This document shows, one piece after another, positions 1-8,537 of a stretch of DNA of 64,000 nt; positions within the stretch are counted from its first letter, which is position 1; the number at the start of each line of letters is the position of its first letter. The translations under genes were made by a program, and so were the position numbers. A model generated the notes under the pieces. That model did no database searches. It saw only the letters and a program-made list of their open reading frames with translations, and had not been told where the DNA came from. Source of the DNA: Roseiflexus sp034432635 (GTDB lineage: Bacteria; Chloroflexota; Chloroflexia; Chloroflexales; Roseiflexaceae); the NCBI GenBank assembly GCA_034432635.1, contig DAOUBK010000055.1, forward strand, positions 1 to 64,000, in the 5' to 3' direction.

Positions 1-152
1 TATCAACGCGAAACGAATCACGCCCAGGGTTATCGCTCAGTTGGTTCGGCTGCACGACTTTTGAACATGAGCCAAACGATTTTGTCATACGCACGCTGTG
101 CTTCTCAGCGTCAGCACTGTGCGGTGCTGAGATGTGTTGCATCCGCTCAGGG
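1..152. other. Intergenic stretch with a hairpin
   Basis: No gene is visible in this edge segment. It contains an imperfect structure in which TCAGCAC (111-117) can pair with GTGCTGA (124-130), and an alternative pairing of TCTCAGC (103-109) with GCTGAGA (126-132). It lies just after the stop of the minus-strand membrane protein and could act as its 3' end, but there is no clear T-tract on either strand, so the terminator reading is weak. Confidence 0.3.
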
Positions 153-506
153 TTATGGTTCCTCTTCAGCGCGCTGTTCCTGCCAGAGGTAGCTGCCTGC
201 CGCCGTGATCGCCGCCACGATAAACGCCAGCATCAGGCCGATGCGAGTATGCATTTCTGCGCTCTGTTCAGCCTGTAACCGCGCTGCACGCAGGTCGGCG
301 GTCGGTAACCCCTCGATGCCGTTGCGCAGCGCCGTGGCAGCAGAACGAACCAGTTCCTGGTGCTCGATGAACAGGAGCGCGCCGGAGATACCGCGCGCCA
401 CGATAAACACCAGCAACCCGGTGACGATGGCGAATGCCAGGCTCAATGCCACCCGACGCAGCCATGTCCCTCGGAACGCAATCATCGGCTCATGCTGCAG
501 TTTCAT
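153..506 (-). CDS. Small two-helix membrane protein, hypothetical
   Basis: A 117-residue protein that I do not recognise. Two hydrophobic helices are visible, about residues 16-48 and 88-108. Between them is an Ala/Arg/Glu-rich segment that could form a short extracytoplasmic coiled coil. The start at 506 overlaps the end of the NUDIX gene by 17 bp and has GAGG at a plausible distance; an internal Met at residue 8 is an alternative. Its position directly after the NUDIX gene suggests co-transcription with the reductase and NUDIX genes. No catalytic motif is visible, so no function is assigned. Confidence 0.6.
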   Translation of the reverse strand: MKLQHEPMIAFRGTWLRRVALSLAFAIVTGLLVFIVARGISGALLFIEHQELVRSAATALRNGIEGLPTADLRAARLQAEQSAEMHTRIGLMLAFIVAAITAAGSYLWQEQRAEEEP

Positions 507-1077
507 CAGTGCTCAATGCCTCGTAGACGACCCGATGCACAATGGCACGAAAGCGTCCCCACTCGCGCCAGTTGCCGCCAATCATCGCATCGAAGCGGTC
601 CGGTGCCGCTTCGAGGGTTGCCGCGAGGATCGGCAGTTCCGCCACGTCGATCTCACGAAACGCCGCAATGTGCTCGTGCGGGTCGCGCGCTCCGAGTTCA
701 CCGCCGCACTCATCGAGCAGAAAGGCGAAGGTGGCAAACCGGTGCGGCGGATAGACGATAACTGCCAGAAAGCGTCGGATAACGGTCTGTAATCCGGTTT
801 CTTCCTCGACCTCGCGCTGCAACGCAGCTTCGATCGTTTCACCATGCGCGATCCCGCCGGTCAACAGGCGGAAGCATCCCTTCGGGTAAAACGTCTTGAT
901 CGCTGCGAGCAACCGTCGGTTGTGGCGCTGCACCACCATGCAGACCTCGCCGTAACGGTCGAATTGCGCAACCGGATCGAAAGAAGCGCCATCGAGTGGT
1001 GCGGCGATGCGTCGTGGCGTTCCGTAACGCATCGCCAGCGCCTGGATGTTGGTTTCGGTCACGGGGTCGAGAAGCAT
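490..1077 (-). CDS. NUDIX hydrolase
   Basis: A 195-residue NUDIX-fold pyrophosphohydrolase. The complete box Gx5Ex7REUxEExGU is present (GGIAHGE, then REVEEETGL), so metal-dependent cleavage of a nucleoside diphosphate linked to another group is expected. The substrate cannot be read from sequence. The frame is open further upstream, but the ATG at 1077 lies one base after the TGA of the reductase gene (TGATATG). A longer start would overlap that gene by about 70 bp, so 1077 is preferred. The spacing implies translational coupling to the reductase, though a shared pathway is only an inference. Confidence 0.8.
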   Translation of the reverse strand: MLLDPVTETNIQALAMRYGTPRRIAAPLDGASFDPVAQFDRYGEVCMVVQRHNRRLLAAIKTFYPKGCFRLLTGGIAHGETIEAALQREVEEETGLQTVIRRFLAVIVYPPHRFATFAFLLDECGGELGARDPHEHIAAFREIDVAELPILAATLEAAPDRFDAMIGGNWREWGRFRAIVHRVVYEALSTDETAA

Positions 1078-1078
1078 A

Positions 1079-3136
1079 TCACGATATCGTCCCAACCGGT
1101 CGTCCGATCTGGCGTCGGCGTTCCTCCGCCAGGCATCGCTTTTCTGCAATCATCTCGTCGGTCACATACTCGTCGAATGAACGAAGCCCGGCGAGCTGCA
1201 GACCGTGCTTCTTCATCAGGCGATACATTTCCTTGACCTTTTCGATTTCGATACTGCGACCAAGGGTATAATCGCCGTACATATGCTCCATGGTCAACAA
1301 TGCTGTCTCGGAGAGGCAGGCATACGCTGTTCCGGGCGGCAATCCGATGTCGAAGCCGAAGTCGGGTTCGCCGGGCAGCAGGATTTCACCCGATTCGATC
1401 ACCAGCACATCGCGACGGCGGGCTGCATCTTCCTTCTTCACATCCGGCGGGCGCGCCACGTCGCAAACAACTGCGCCGGGCTTGAGTTTATCGACATTGA
1501 TCACCCTGCCGCTCAAAGCCGATGTTGTCGTGACGATCAGATCGCACTCCGCCAGATACGCATCGGCGCTGGTCGTTGCTGTAACACGTGCGCCAGGCGT
1601 TTCGGCTTCGATCTGCTTTTTGAGTGCCAGCAGACGTTCCACACGCGGCGCGACCAGCACCACATCACCGATCGCTTGTGCCAGCAGGCGCGCACAGACC
1701 GAACCGATCGAACCGGTGGCGCCGACAACCATCGCTTTGCCGCGTGTCAGATCGGTGGCGCCCATCTTGATGACCGCCTGCTTGGCGGCTTCGAGCGTAG
1801 CTGCCACGGTCAGCGAGTTGCCCGAAGTGATCCCGATATCGCTCTTCTGCGCTACAGTTATGCCGGCATCACCCACTACCGACGTAAATGCGCCGAGACC
1901 CATAATCTTTGCGCCCATGCGCTCTGCCATACGGGCGCACCTGATCAGGCGACGGTAGGTGAACGAGGTGTCACGGCGCATCAGTTCGCGCGGGGTTGCT
2001 CCGAGGGTGAACAACAATCCTTCGATCTCCTCACCGGTCGCCTGTGAGCGGATGCCGCGGATCTTCGAGATGTACATCGGCGGGAAGTGCGCCGCTACTC
2101 GTTCAACCAGACGTTCCGGCAGGTAACGGGTGAAGCGGAAGCGCGGGTGGTTGGCGATATACTTGGGTGAGAGCGGGTGGATTACAAATGCGAAACGCGG
2201 TTTCTCCGCTGTGTCGCTCAGTGTGATAACCTCTGGTCCCCACTCTGCCTCATCGATGAAGTTGATAATATCGCCCTCGGTCGGTGTCGGACCTGATTCC
2301 AGAATCGCCACGACAATCGCTTCGAGCACATCGGCGGAGACGAAAGATCGATGACCTGGTTCGAGGCTCTCCAGACGTGGTGAGAGGGTGACCAGTGTGC
2401 GCACTCCGCGTGCGCGGAGGTCGTCGATCTCTTCGGGTGACGGGTCATCGGTGACGATAACCTTGTTCTTCAGATCATGCAGCGCGAAACGCCGGATGTA
2501 GGCAAAATCGCCGGCAATGACGTCCGCCCAGGCGAAATGCTTTTCGGCGCGCGCATCGTGACCTTCGCTTCCCAGCGCCACCGGATGCAGCACGCGATAC
2601 GGCAGCAACGCCGCAACCGGCAGCGTGGTTGCCGCATACATATCGAGTTGGGCAATCGTGCGCGGCAGTGGCAGGAACGGCACCCCGCTGTGAACGACCG
2701 GATCGGCGAAGCGCAACTCAGCGTCGTACTGCGCCAGCGCTTGCGCCAGCGCGTAGCGGTCGATTCCGCTAGTGACGAGAATCCGGCGGTAGTTGAACAT
2801 ACCGCGCTGCGCCTGATTTGCCTGTTGCACACACCAGCGATCGAGGGTCTGCTTGATCAGATTGCCGGCCACGACCGGCGTGCGGCGCGCCTGTCGTGCA
2901 ATCGACATGGCTTCGTGGTGAGGGTAACGCGCAGCGCCAACGTGGAAGACCGGTGTCAATCCGCCGAGACCGATAGCATCTACTTTGCCATCGAAGTCGC
3001 GCACGAGTGACGCTGCAAGGGCAGTGTCGCCATTTGTACCGATGCGACGGACTTCGATCGGTTGACCCAGGATAGTCGTAATGAACCGGTAATCGCGTCG
3101 TGCAGAACCAAGGCTGATACTCACAATTCGTTTCAT
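1079..3136 (-). CDS. Acyl-ACP-reductase-like dehydrogenase with N-terminal quinate-dehydrogenase-like domain
   Basis: A 685-residue soluble protein with two parts. Residues about 1-300 resemble proteins often annotated as quinate 5-dehydrogenase (opening MKRIVSISLGSARRDYR). Residues about 310-655 resemble the cyanobacterial long-chain acyl-ACP reductase (AAR, COG5322). The visible AAR-like features are an LGAFTSVVGD...TSGNS segment near 414-440, a Rossmann motif GATGSIGS at 472-479, a cysteine at 607 in YACLSETALL matching the acylated Cys of AAR (FACFAES there), and the downstream GRSIEIEKV...KKHG block. The family reduces fatty acyl-ACP to aldehyde with NADPH. AAR itself is about 340 residues, so this protein is roughly double length. 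An extended -10 and an AAAGGG site precede the ATG. Activity on acyl-ACP is inferred. Confidence 0.75.
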   Translation of the reverse strand: MKRIVSISLGSARRDYRFITTILGQPIEVRRIGTNGDTALAASLVRDFDGKVDAIGLGGLTPVFHVGAARYPHHEAMSIARQARRTPVVAGNLIKQTLDRWCVQQANQAQRGMFNYRRILVTSGIDRYALAQALAQYDAELRFADPVVHSGVPFLPLPRTIAQLDMYAATTLPVAALLPYRVLHPVALGSEGHDARAEKHFAWADVIAGDFAYIRRFALHDLKNKVIVTDDPSPEEIDDLRARGVRTLVTLSPRLESLEPGHRSFVSADVLEAIVVAILESGPTPTEGDIINFIDEAEWGPEVITLSDTAEKPRFAFVIHPLSPKYIANHPRFRFTRYLPERLVERVAAHFPPMYISKIRGIRSQATGEEIEGLLFTLGATPRELMRRDTSFTYRRLIRCARMAERMGAKIMGLGAFTSVVGDAGITVAQKSDIGITSGNSLTVAATLEAAKQAVIKMGATDLTRGKAMVVGATGSIGSVCARLLAQAIGDVVLVAPRVERLLALKKQIEAETPGARVTATTSADAYLAECDLIVTTTSALSGRVINVDKLKPGAVVCDVARPPDVKKEDAARRRDVLVIESGEILLPGEPDFGFDIGLPPGTAYACLSETALLTMEHMYGDYTLGRSIEIEKVKEMYRLMKKHGLQLAGLRSFDEYVTDEMIAEKRCLAEERRRQIGRPVGTIS

Positions 3137-3202
3137 GCGCGTGCCCTTTGTCGCTGCTTTTCGTTCCGGTGTTCAGAAAAAGCGGGTAGAGATGACACGA
3201 TC

Positions 3203-3211
3203 AGTATACCA
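3203..3211 (-). promoter_or_regulatory. Extended -10 promoter for the reductase gene
   Basis: On the minus strand this reads TGGTATACT, a TGn-extended -10 box about 65 bases upstream of the reductase ATG. No good -35 is seen, as is usual for extended -10 promoters. The same TGG-TATNNT form recurs at other promoters in the window. Confidence 0.5.
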
Positions 3212-3229
3212 CCACTTATATGAATTGTG

Positions 3230-5488
3230 CTAAAACGGTTCGGGCGGGCGCACGCGCCACAGCAGCGCGGCAAGCCACGTGCTGATAGTTACCCAGAGAA
3301 CATATCCGCCGGCTGCCAGCGTCACCGCGCGTCCTGCCCATCCATAGCGCCAGAGCGCTGCGGCGCCGGTTGCCGCGCTCAGCGCTACGACCCAGGCGGA
3401 AAACATCAACCAGCGAGTGGACAGGGTCGAGCCGCTGAGAAAGGGCAGTGCTGCAAAACCGCAAGCAATGAGAATCGTTCCAACCGCCAGAGTCGCGGCA
3501 GGTCGCCGCTGTCCATTTGCGTTCGATGATCGCCTCATCAACCACAGGACGCCTGCGGGTAGCAGCGCCAGCGGAAAAAAACCGTAATGCTGGCGGAAAC
3601 CTGCATTCCATAGCGTGTTCCACAGTGTGTCGAACGACGCCGGCGCCCGCCCTGCCAGACTGGTCAACCCTCCGGTAGCAGTTGCCGCGAGTTGCTGCGC
3701 AAACATGCCCGTGTAGGCGCTGTAGAAAAACAGGATGGCAATGGCCTGTGCGACCACAAAGGCGATACTGTAGATGGCGACCGTCCTGACCAGTACAGCG
3801 CGCCGGCGGCGGAATGCCACGAACAGGACGGCAAGCCCAAAGCCGCCCAGCAGCGTCATATTCATCCAGAATCCGAAGTGTCCCAGGTAGACGAGGAGTT
3901 GCGCGATCACCAGCGTTGCGCACAGCAGAGCCGTAGAATGCATTGCGTCCGGTGGGGAGCGTCGCGCAGGTGCAACTCTTGTTTCACCGGACAGTTTCCA
4001 GAACAGAACCAGCAGTGTTATGAGGAGCAGGTGCGCCCATTGAGTAAAAATATGGGTGCTGAAATTCCACCATGTCGTCAGGTACCCGGCAGGCGCACAT
4101 CCATACAGTGCGGCTGCAACCAGCGGTATGGAAACACGGTCGCTGGAGTTACCGTGTAACCGCTCGTCGTGTGGTTTCGGGATCAACGCTGTTGTCAGCA
4201 CATACATCAGCAGCGTGCTGAAAGCATCGAGCAGCGCCGCACCAAAATGGAGCAGCGCGCGACGATCGATGTCGAGCAGCGTGAATGGCGCCAGCGTCAG
4301 GTAGAATGCCGGCGGATAGGGAAAATCGACGCCGCGATTGCGCGACACTAACATCACCCTGCCCCACACCGTCTCGGCGAAGCGATTGGCATGAAATCCA
4401 ATATCGCCGTGCATCGCGTCGGGATAGATTTTACCGCCATAACGGGTGGCGAAGATGAGCACAATGATCAGGAGCAACCAGCGGCGGTGGGTTGCCGGGA
4501 TTGTGACCCCCAGACGCGCCAGCACACCGGTCAGCGCTGGACGGATCGCAGCCGCACTCAGGAATGCCAGCGTCGCCAGTCCTGCTATTGCGCGCACATT
4601 GACAGTCGCCTGTCCCAGATCGATAGTCGGACCCTGCCAGTCGATCAGCCACAGCAGCGTTGTCATTGCACCCAGCGCCAGCCCTGTGCGCCGCAATGCG
4701 TGCGGCGCACTGCGCATCATCAGCGTCAGCGTCCATCCAGGGAAAAGTGCAATGAGTGCGGGAACGGCGCCGAGTGCAAAACGTGGCGGATCGAGCCATG
4801 CACCACAGCCAGCCAGCCCAAGGATTGGCGCTGTGATCGCCAGAGTGCTCATAGGTGCAAAACCTGCCTGTCGCACGGTGATCCACAGGAGCAGTCCTGC
4901 CACCGACCAGCCGAGGATCGAACGCCATGGCGGCAGCGCCGGTCCGCCTTCGACCGCAACGATGACGGTTGTCAGCAGCGTTCCAAGAGCGCGACGATCA
5001 CCGGCTGGCGTCACCGTCGCGCTGCGGATCTCAATCAGTTGATCGCCGGACATGTCGGCAGGAGGCGGGATCAGGACGCGGTAGATTGCCCCGGTTTGGC
5101 GAACCGGCAGCGACCCAAGATACCGACCGGATGACCAGAGTTCCAGTTCGCGCGCGCCGCGGGTTGCCACCTCATCGTTCACCGCCAGCGTGCGTAGCAT
5201 CAGTGCCAGCGAGCGTTGACCGAAGCCTGGCAGTCGTATACTGGCCCGTTCGGTGGTCCAGCGGAATGCGCCGAATGGTGCCTCCTCGACAGGAAACATG
5301 CCGCGCACGAGCGGCAGATCGCTGCCTGGACCGTCCTCGCGCCCGATGTCGATGACATATCGTTGCGGCAGTTGAGCGGTCAGCGTCAGCAGCAGAACGA
5401 AGAGCGCCAGTGTCCCCGGCAGTGCGCGGTCGCGCAGCAACCGGATCGCTTCGCCGCCGAAGGACGTTCTGATGACCTGTCTATCCAT
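3230..5488 (-). CDS. Large polytopic membrane protein, possible glycosyltransferase of the GT39/83 type
   Basis: A 752-residue protein with one N-terminal helix, an extracytoplasmic beta-rich segment (about residues 45-190) and then some ten or more hydrophobic helices. The loop DAMHGDIGFHANRF followed by PYPPAFYLTLAPF resembles the acidic first loop and aromatic/proline segment of polyprenyl-phosphate-dependent mannosyl- or arabinosyltransferases, but I do not see a decisive catalytic motif. The gene lies 93 bp downstream of the reductase start on the same strand but is upstream in transcription order. It is divergent from lepA. A role in cell-envelope glycan assembly is a guess from fold class only. 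Confidence 0.6.
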   Translation of the reverse strand: MDRQVIRTSFGGEAIRLLRDRALPGTLALFVLLLTLTAQLPQRYVIDIGREDGPGSDLPLVRGMFPVEEAPFGAFRWTTERASIRLPGFGQRSLALMLRTLAVNDEVATRGARELELWSSGRYLGSLPVRQTGAIYRVLIPPPADMSGDQLIEIRSATVTPAGDRRALGTLLTTVIVAVEGGPALPPWRSILGWSVAGLLLWITVRQAGFAPMSTLAITAPILGLAGCGAWLDPPRFALGAVPALIALFPGWTLTLMMRSAPHALRRTGLALGAMTTLLWLIDWQGPTIDLGQATVNVRAIAGLATLAFLSAAAIRPALTGVLARLGVTIPATHRRWLLLIIVLIFATRYGGKIYPDAMHGDIGFHANRFAETVWGRVMLVSRNRGVDFPYPPAFYLTLAPFTLLDIDRRALLHFGAALLDAFSTLLMYVLTTALIPKPHDERLHGNSSDRVSIPLVAAALYGCAPAGYLTTWWNFSTHIFTQWAHLLLITLLVLFWKLSGETRVAPARRSPPDAMHSTALLCATLVIAQLLVYLGHFGFWMNMTLLGGFGLAVLFVAFRRRRAVLVRTVAIYSIAFVVAQAIAILFFYSAYTGMFAQQLAATATGGLTSLAGRAPASFDTLWNTLWNAGFRQHYGFFPLALLPAGVLWLMRRSSNANGQRRPAATLAVGTILIACGFAALPFLSGSTLSTRWLMFSAWVVALSAATGAAALWRYGWAGRAVTLAAGGYVLWVTISTWLAALLWRVRPPEPF

Positions 5489-5589
5489 CGGCGCCGATTA
5501 TCTCGATGAGTGTGGTGTCTGTCAACCGGTTGATCGTTATGACTTCCGGATGTGCACAGTGTTGCGCGGTTACGTATTCGTTCCATTCG

Positions 5590-5618
5590 TTGCGGGGCAT
5601 CACAGCATCTGCTATACT
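5590..5618 (+). promoter_or_regulatory. Sigma-70-type promoter for lepA
   Basis: TTGCGG (5590-5595), a 17-bp spacer and TATACT (5613-5618), about 45 bases upstream of the lepA ATG. Both boxes are close to consensus and the spacing is optimal. Confidence 0.6.
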
Positions 5619-5663
5619 TCCAACCTGTTTGAGTGAGCCTGTAGCGTTTCTGGAACGATCAGC

Positions 5664-7469
5664 ATGGCGGATCAGCAGCACATCCGAAATTTTTCGATCA
5701 TTGCACATATCGACCACGGCAAAACCACTCTGTCGGATCGGTTGCTCGAAATGACCGGTACGATCAGTGAGCGCGAGCGACGCGAGCAGGTGCTCGACGC
5801 GATGGACCTGGAGCGCGAACGAGGTATCACTATCAAGAGCAAAGCCGTGCGTATGCACTATACGGTGCGCGATGGTCGAACGTATCAGTTCAATCTGATC
5901 GATACGCCCGGTCACGTCGATTTTGGTTTTGAAGTCGGGCGCGCGCTGGCGGCTGGCGAAGGCGCGATCCTGGTCGTTGACGCCTCGCAGGGTATCGAAG
6001 CGCAAACGCTGGCAAATGTCTACCTGGCGCTGGAAAATGACCTGACGATCATTCCGGTGCTCAACAAAATCGACCTGCCCGGCGCCGATCCCGACCACGT
6101 TGCAATGGAGATCGAGCAGGTGCTGGGGCTGCCAGCCGAGGATGTGCTGCGCGTCTCCGCCAAGCAGGGTATCGGCGTCGATGAATTGCTCGAAGCAATT
6201 GTCGAGCGCATCCCGCCACCGCATGGTCAGCACGACCGTCCGTTGCGCGCGTTGATCTTCGATAGCCACTACGATCCGTACAAGGGTGTCATTGCCTATG
6301 TGCGGGTTGTGGACGGTACGCTGCCTGTCGGTGCGCGTTTGCTTATGCTTGGTACCGGCGCCACGGCGGAAGCCCTGGAGGTAGGGGCGTTTCGCCCGCA
6401 GATGACGCCGCTCGACAGGCTCGACACCGGTGAAGTGGGGTATGTCGCCACCGGTCTCAAGCAGATCGGCGAATGTCAGGTGGGGGATACGATTACCCTT
6501 GCCGATGCGCCGGCTGAAATTGCACTCCCCGGTTACCGCCCCGCCAAACCGATGGTTTTCGCAGGTCTCTATCCGGTAGACACGAATGCCTACACTGATC
6601 TGCGTGATGCGCTCGAGAAACTGAAACTCAACGATGCGGCGCTCTCATTCGTGCCCGAAAAGTCGGCGGCGCTCGGATTTGGCTTCCGCTGTGGCTTTCT
6701 GGGTCTGCTGCACATGGAAATTGTGCGCGAACGCCTCGAGCGCGAATACGGGCTTGATCTGCTGATCACCGCTCCAAGCGTTGAGTATCAGGTGCTTCTC
6801 TCCAACGGGGATGTCATCACGGTCGATAATCCTGCCGATATGCCGGATCCGGCGCGGATCGAGGCGATCGAAGAGCCGATCATGCAGATCACGATCATCA
6901 CTCCAACGCGCTACATCGGTTCGATTATGGAACTGGTGACCGGTAAGCGCGGCGTTTTCGAGACTATGGAACATCTCGATCCGCAGCGTGTCGCCCTCAA
7001 GTACAAAATTCCGCTCTCGGAAATTGTGGTTGATTTTTACGATCAGTTGAAGTCGCGCACCCAGGGGTATGCATCGCTCGATTACACCCTTGCCGGGTAT
7101 CAACCCGCCGATCTGGTGAAACTCGATATTCTGGTGAACGGTCAACCGGTCGATGCGCTTTCGCTGATCGTTCACCGCGACTCTGCCTATGCCCAGGGGC
7201 GTGCGCTGGTCGAACGGTTGCGCAAACTGATCCCGCGGCAGATGTTCGAGGTGCCGATTCAGGCTGCTATCGGCAGTAAGGTGATCGCGCGCGAGACGAT
7301 CCGGGCAATGCGCAAAGATGTGCTTGCCAAATGTTACGGCGGTGATGTCACGCGCAAACGAAAACTGCTCGAAAAGCAGAAAGAGGGCAAAAAGCGCATG
7401 AAAATGGTCGGCAACGTCGAAATACCGCAGGAAGCGTTTATGGCAGTGCTTTCGCTGAACGCCGAATAG
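5664..7469 (+). CDS. lepA: Elongation factor 4 (LepA), ribosomal back-translocase GTPase
   Basis: The 601-residue length is normal for LepA/EF4. GTPase motifs are clear: AHIDHGKTT (G1, residues about 11-19), RGITIKS (G2 region), DTPGHVDF (G3), NKIDLPGAD (G4) and SAKQG (G5). The LepA-specific C-terminal domain is present, including KCYGGDVTRKRKLLEKQ and the terminal NVEIPQEAFMAVLSL. LepA binds stalled or mis-translocated ribosomes and influences elongation and initiation. The start at 5664 gives the usual short N-terminus (MADQQHIRNFSIIAHID). It leads a plus-strand group with the parvulin and MazG genes, 54 bp before the parvulin start. Confidence 0.97.
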   Translation: MADQQHIRNFSIIAHIDHGKTTLSDRLLEMTGTISERERREQVLDAMDLERERGITIKSKAVRMHYTVRDGRTYQFNLIDTPGHVDFGFEVGRALAAGEGAILVVDASQGIEAQTLANVYLALENDLTIIPVLNKIDLPGADPDHVAMEIEQVLGLPAEDVLRVSAKQGIGVDELLEAIVERIPPPHGQHDRPLRALIFDSHYDPYKGVIAYVRVVDGTLPVGARLLMLGTGATAEALEVGAFRPQMTPLDRLDTGEVGYVATGLKQIGECQVGDTITLADAPAEIALPGYRPAKPMVFAGLYPVDTNAYTDLRDALEKLKLNDAALSFVPEKSAALGFGFRCGFLGLLHMEIVRERLEREYGLDLLITAPSVEYQVLLSNGDVITVDNPADMPDPARIEAIEEPIMQITIITPTRYIGSIMELVTGKRGVFETMEHLDPQRVALKYKIPLSEIVVDFYDQLKSRTQGYASLDYTLAGYQPADLVKLDILVNGQPVDALSLIVHRDSAYAQGRALVERLRKLIPRQMFEVPIQAAIGSKVIARETIRAMRKDVLAKCYGGDVTRKRKLLEKQKEGKKRMKMVGNVEIPQEAFMAVLSLNAE

Positions 7470-7523
7470 CGTCCATCTAGACGTGCATACTATTGTATTT
7501 CTTCTGTGGTGAAAGGACATCCC

Positions 7524-8537
7524 GTGAGTCTCAAACATGCTATTGCTGCATTTCTGATCGCTCTGACGCTGATTGCGTGCGGCGCGGGCGCTCAGACTGT
7601 CGCCAGGGTCGATAATGTGACACTGACGCGCCAGGAACTCGATCAGCGCATTGATCGCATCGAAAAAGGGTTTGCACAACAGGCGGGAATGGGGTTTCCA
7701 CTTCCGTCGCGCCTCGACATCGAACGTGAACTGGTATCACAGTTCATTGACCAGCAGTTGACCCTCGGTCTTGCCCGTCAGTGCGGCATTACCGTCAGCG
7801 ACAGCGAGGTGAACGATCAGATCGAGCAATTTCGCCAGCAGCTCCAGATGGGGAGCGGGATGTCGCTCGCACAGGCGATTCAGGATCAGCTTGGCTTGCC
7901 GGGAGAGTCGTCGCCGGAGTTCCGTTTGTTCGTGTCCTACTTTCTGGCGCGTCAGAAACTCGGTGAAACGCTGGTCTCCGAGACCGAGATTCGCCAGCGG
8001 ATTGCCGAGGAGGTAATGGCAGACACCCAGCGGATGGTCGATGTGGCAACAGTGGCGCACATTCTGGTGGCGACCGAAGATGAGGCGAAACAGGTGATAG
8101 AACGTCTCGACAAAGGCGAGTCGTTTGCCGACCTGGCGAAAGAACTATCGCAGGACCCCGGCTCGGCAAACAACGGTGGCGTGTATGAGAATGTCCAGCG
8201 CGGGCAGTTTGTCCCTGAGTTCGATCAGGCAATGTTCGAAGACCTGCAACCAGGCGAAACGACGAAAACCCCGGTGCAGACTCAGTTTGGCTGGCATGTG
8301 ATCCGACTCGTTTCGCGTGGACAGGCGCCGGCGCTCGACCCGGCGGACGCTGAGGCGGTCATTGAACAGCGTGTTGCGCAGGAACTGCCGTTCGAGCAGC
8401 AGACCGCGCTCGAACGTCTGTTGCAGAGTGAACGTGAGAAGGCGATCCAGGAGCAGCGTCTGGTCGAACCGGCCTTCCCAACGCCGACACCGGAACCACT
8501 GCCGACGATTGCTCCACTACCGACACCAGCGCCATGA
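7524..8537 (+). CDS. Parvulin-type peptidyl-prolyl isomerase lipoprotein (SurA/PrsA-like)
   Basis: A 337-residue exported foldase. The GTG at 7524 is preferred over an upstream in-frame GTG at 7506 because GAAAGGA sits at good distance. It gives a lipoprotein signal ending in LIAC, so lipidation at that Cys is predicted. A SurA_N-like helical domain follows (about 20-175). The parvulin domain (about 180-275) carries VAHILVATEDEAKQVIERL, then GGVYENVQRGQ and FGWHVIRL. The C-terminus is a PTPTPEPLPT-type low-complexity tail. The protein should assist folding of secreted proteins outside the membrane. Its stop overlaps the next start by 4 bp (ATGA). Confidence 0.9.
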   Translation: MSLKHAIAAFLIALTLIACGAGAQTVARVDNVTLTRQELDQRIDRIEKGFAQQAGMGFPLPSRLDIERELVSQFIDQQLTLGLARQCGITVSDSEVNDQIEQFRQQLQMGSGMSLAQAIQDQLGLPGESSPEFRLFVSYFLARQKLGETLVSETEIRQRIAEEVMADTQRMVDVATVAHILVATEDEAKQVIERLDKGESFADLAKELSQDPGSANNGGVYENVQRGQFVPEFDQAMFEDLQPGETTKTPVQTQFGWHVIRLVSRGQAPALDPADAEAVIEQRVAQELPFEQQTALERLLQSEREKAIQEQRLVEPAFPTPTPEPLPTIAPLPTPAP

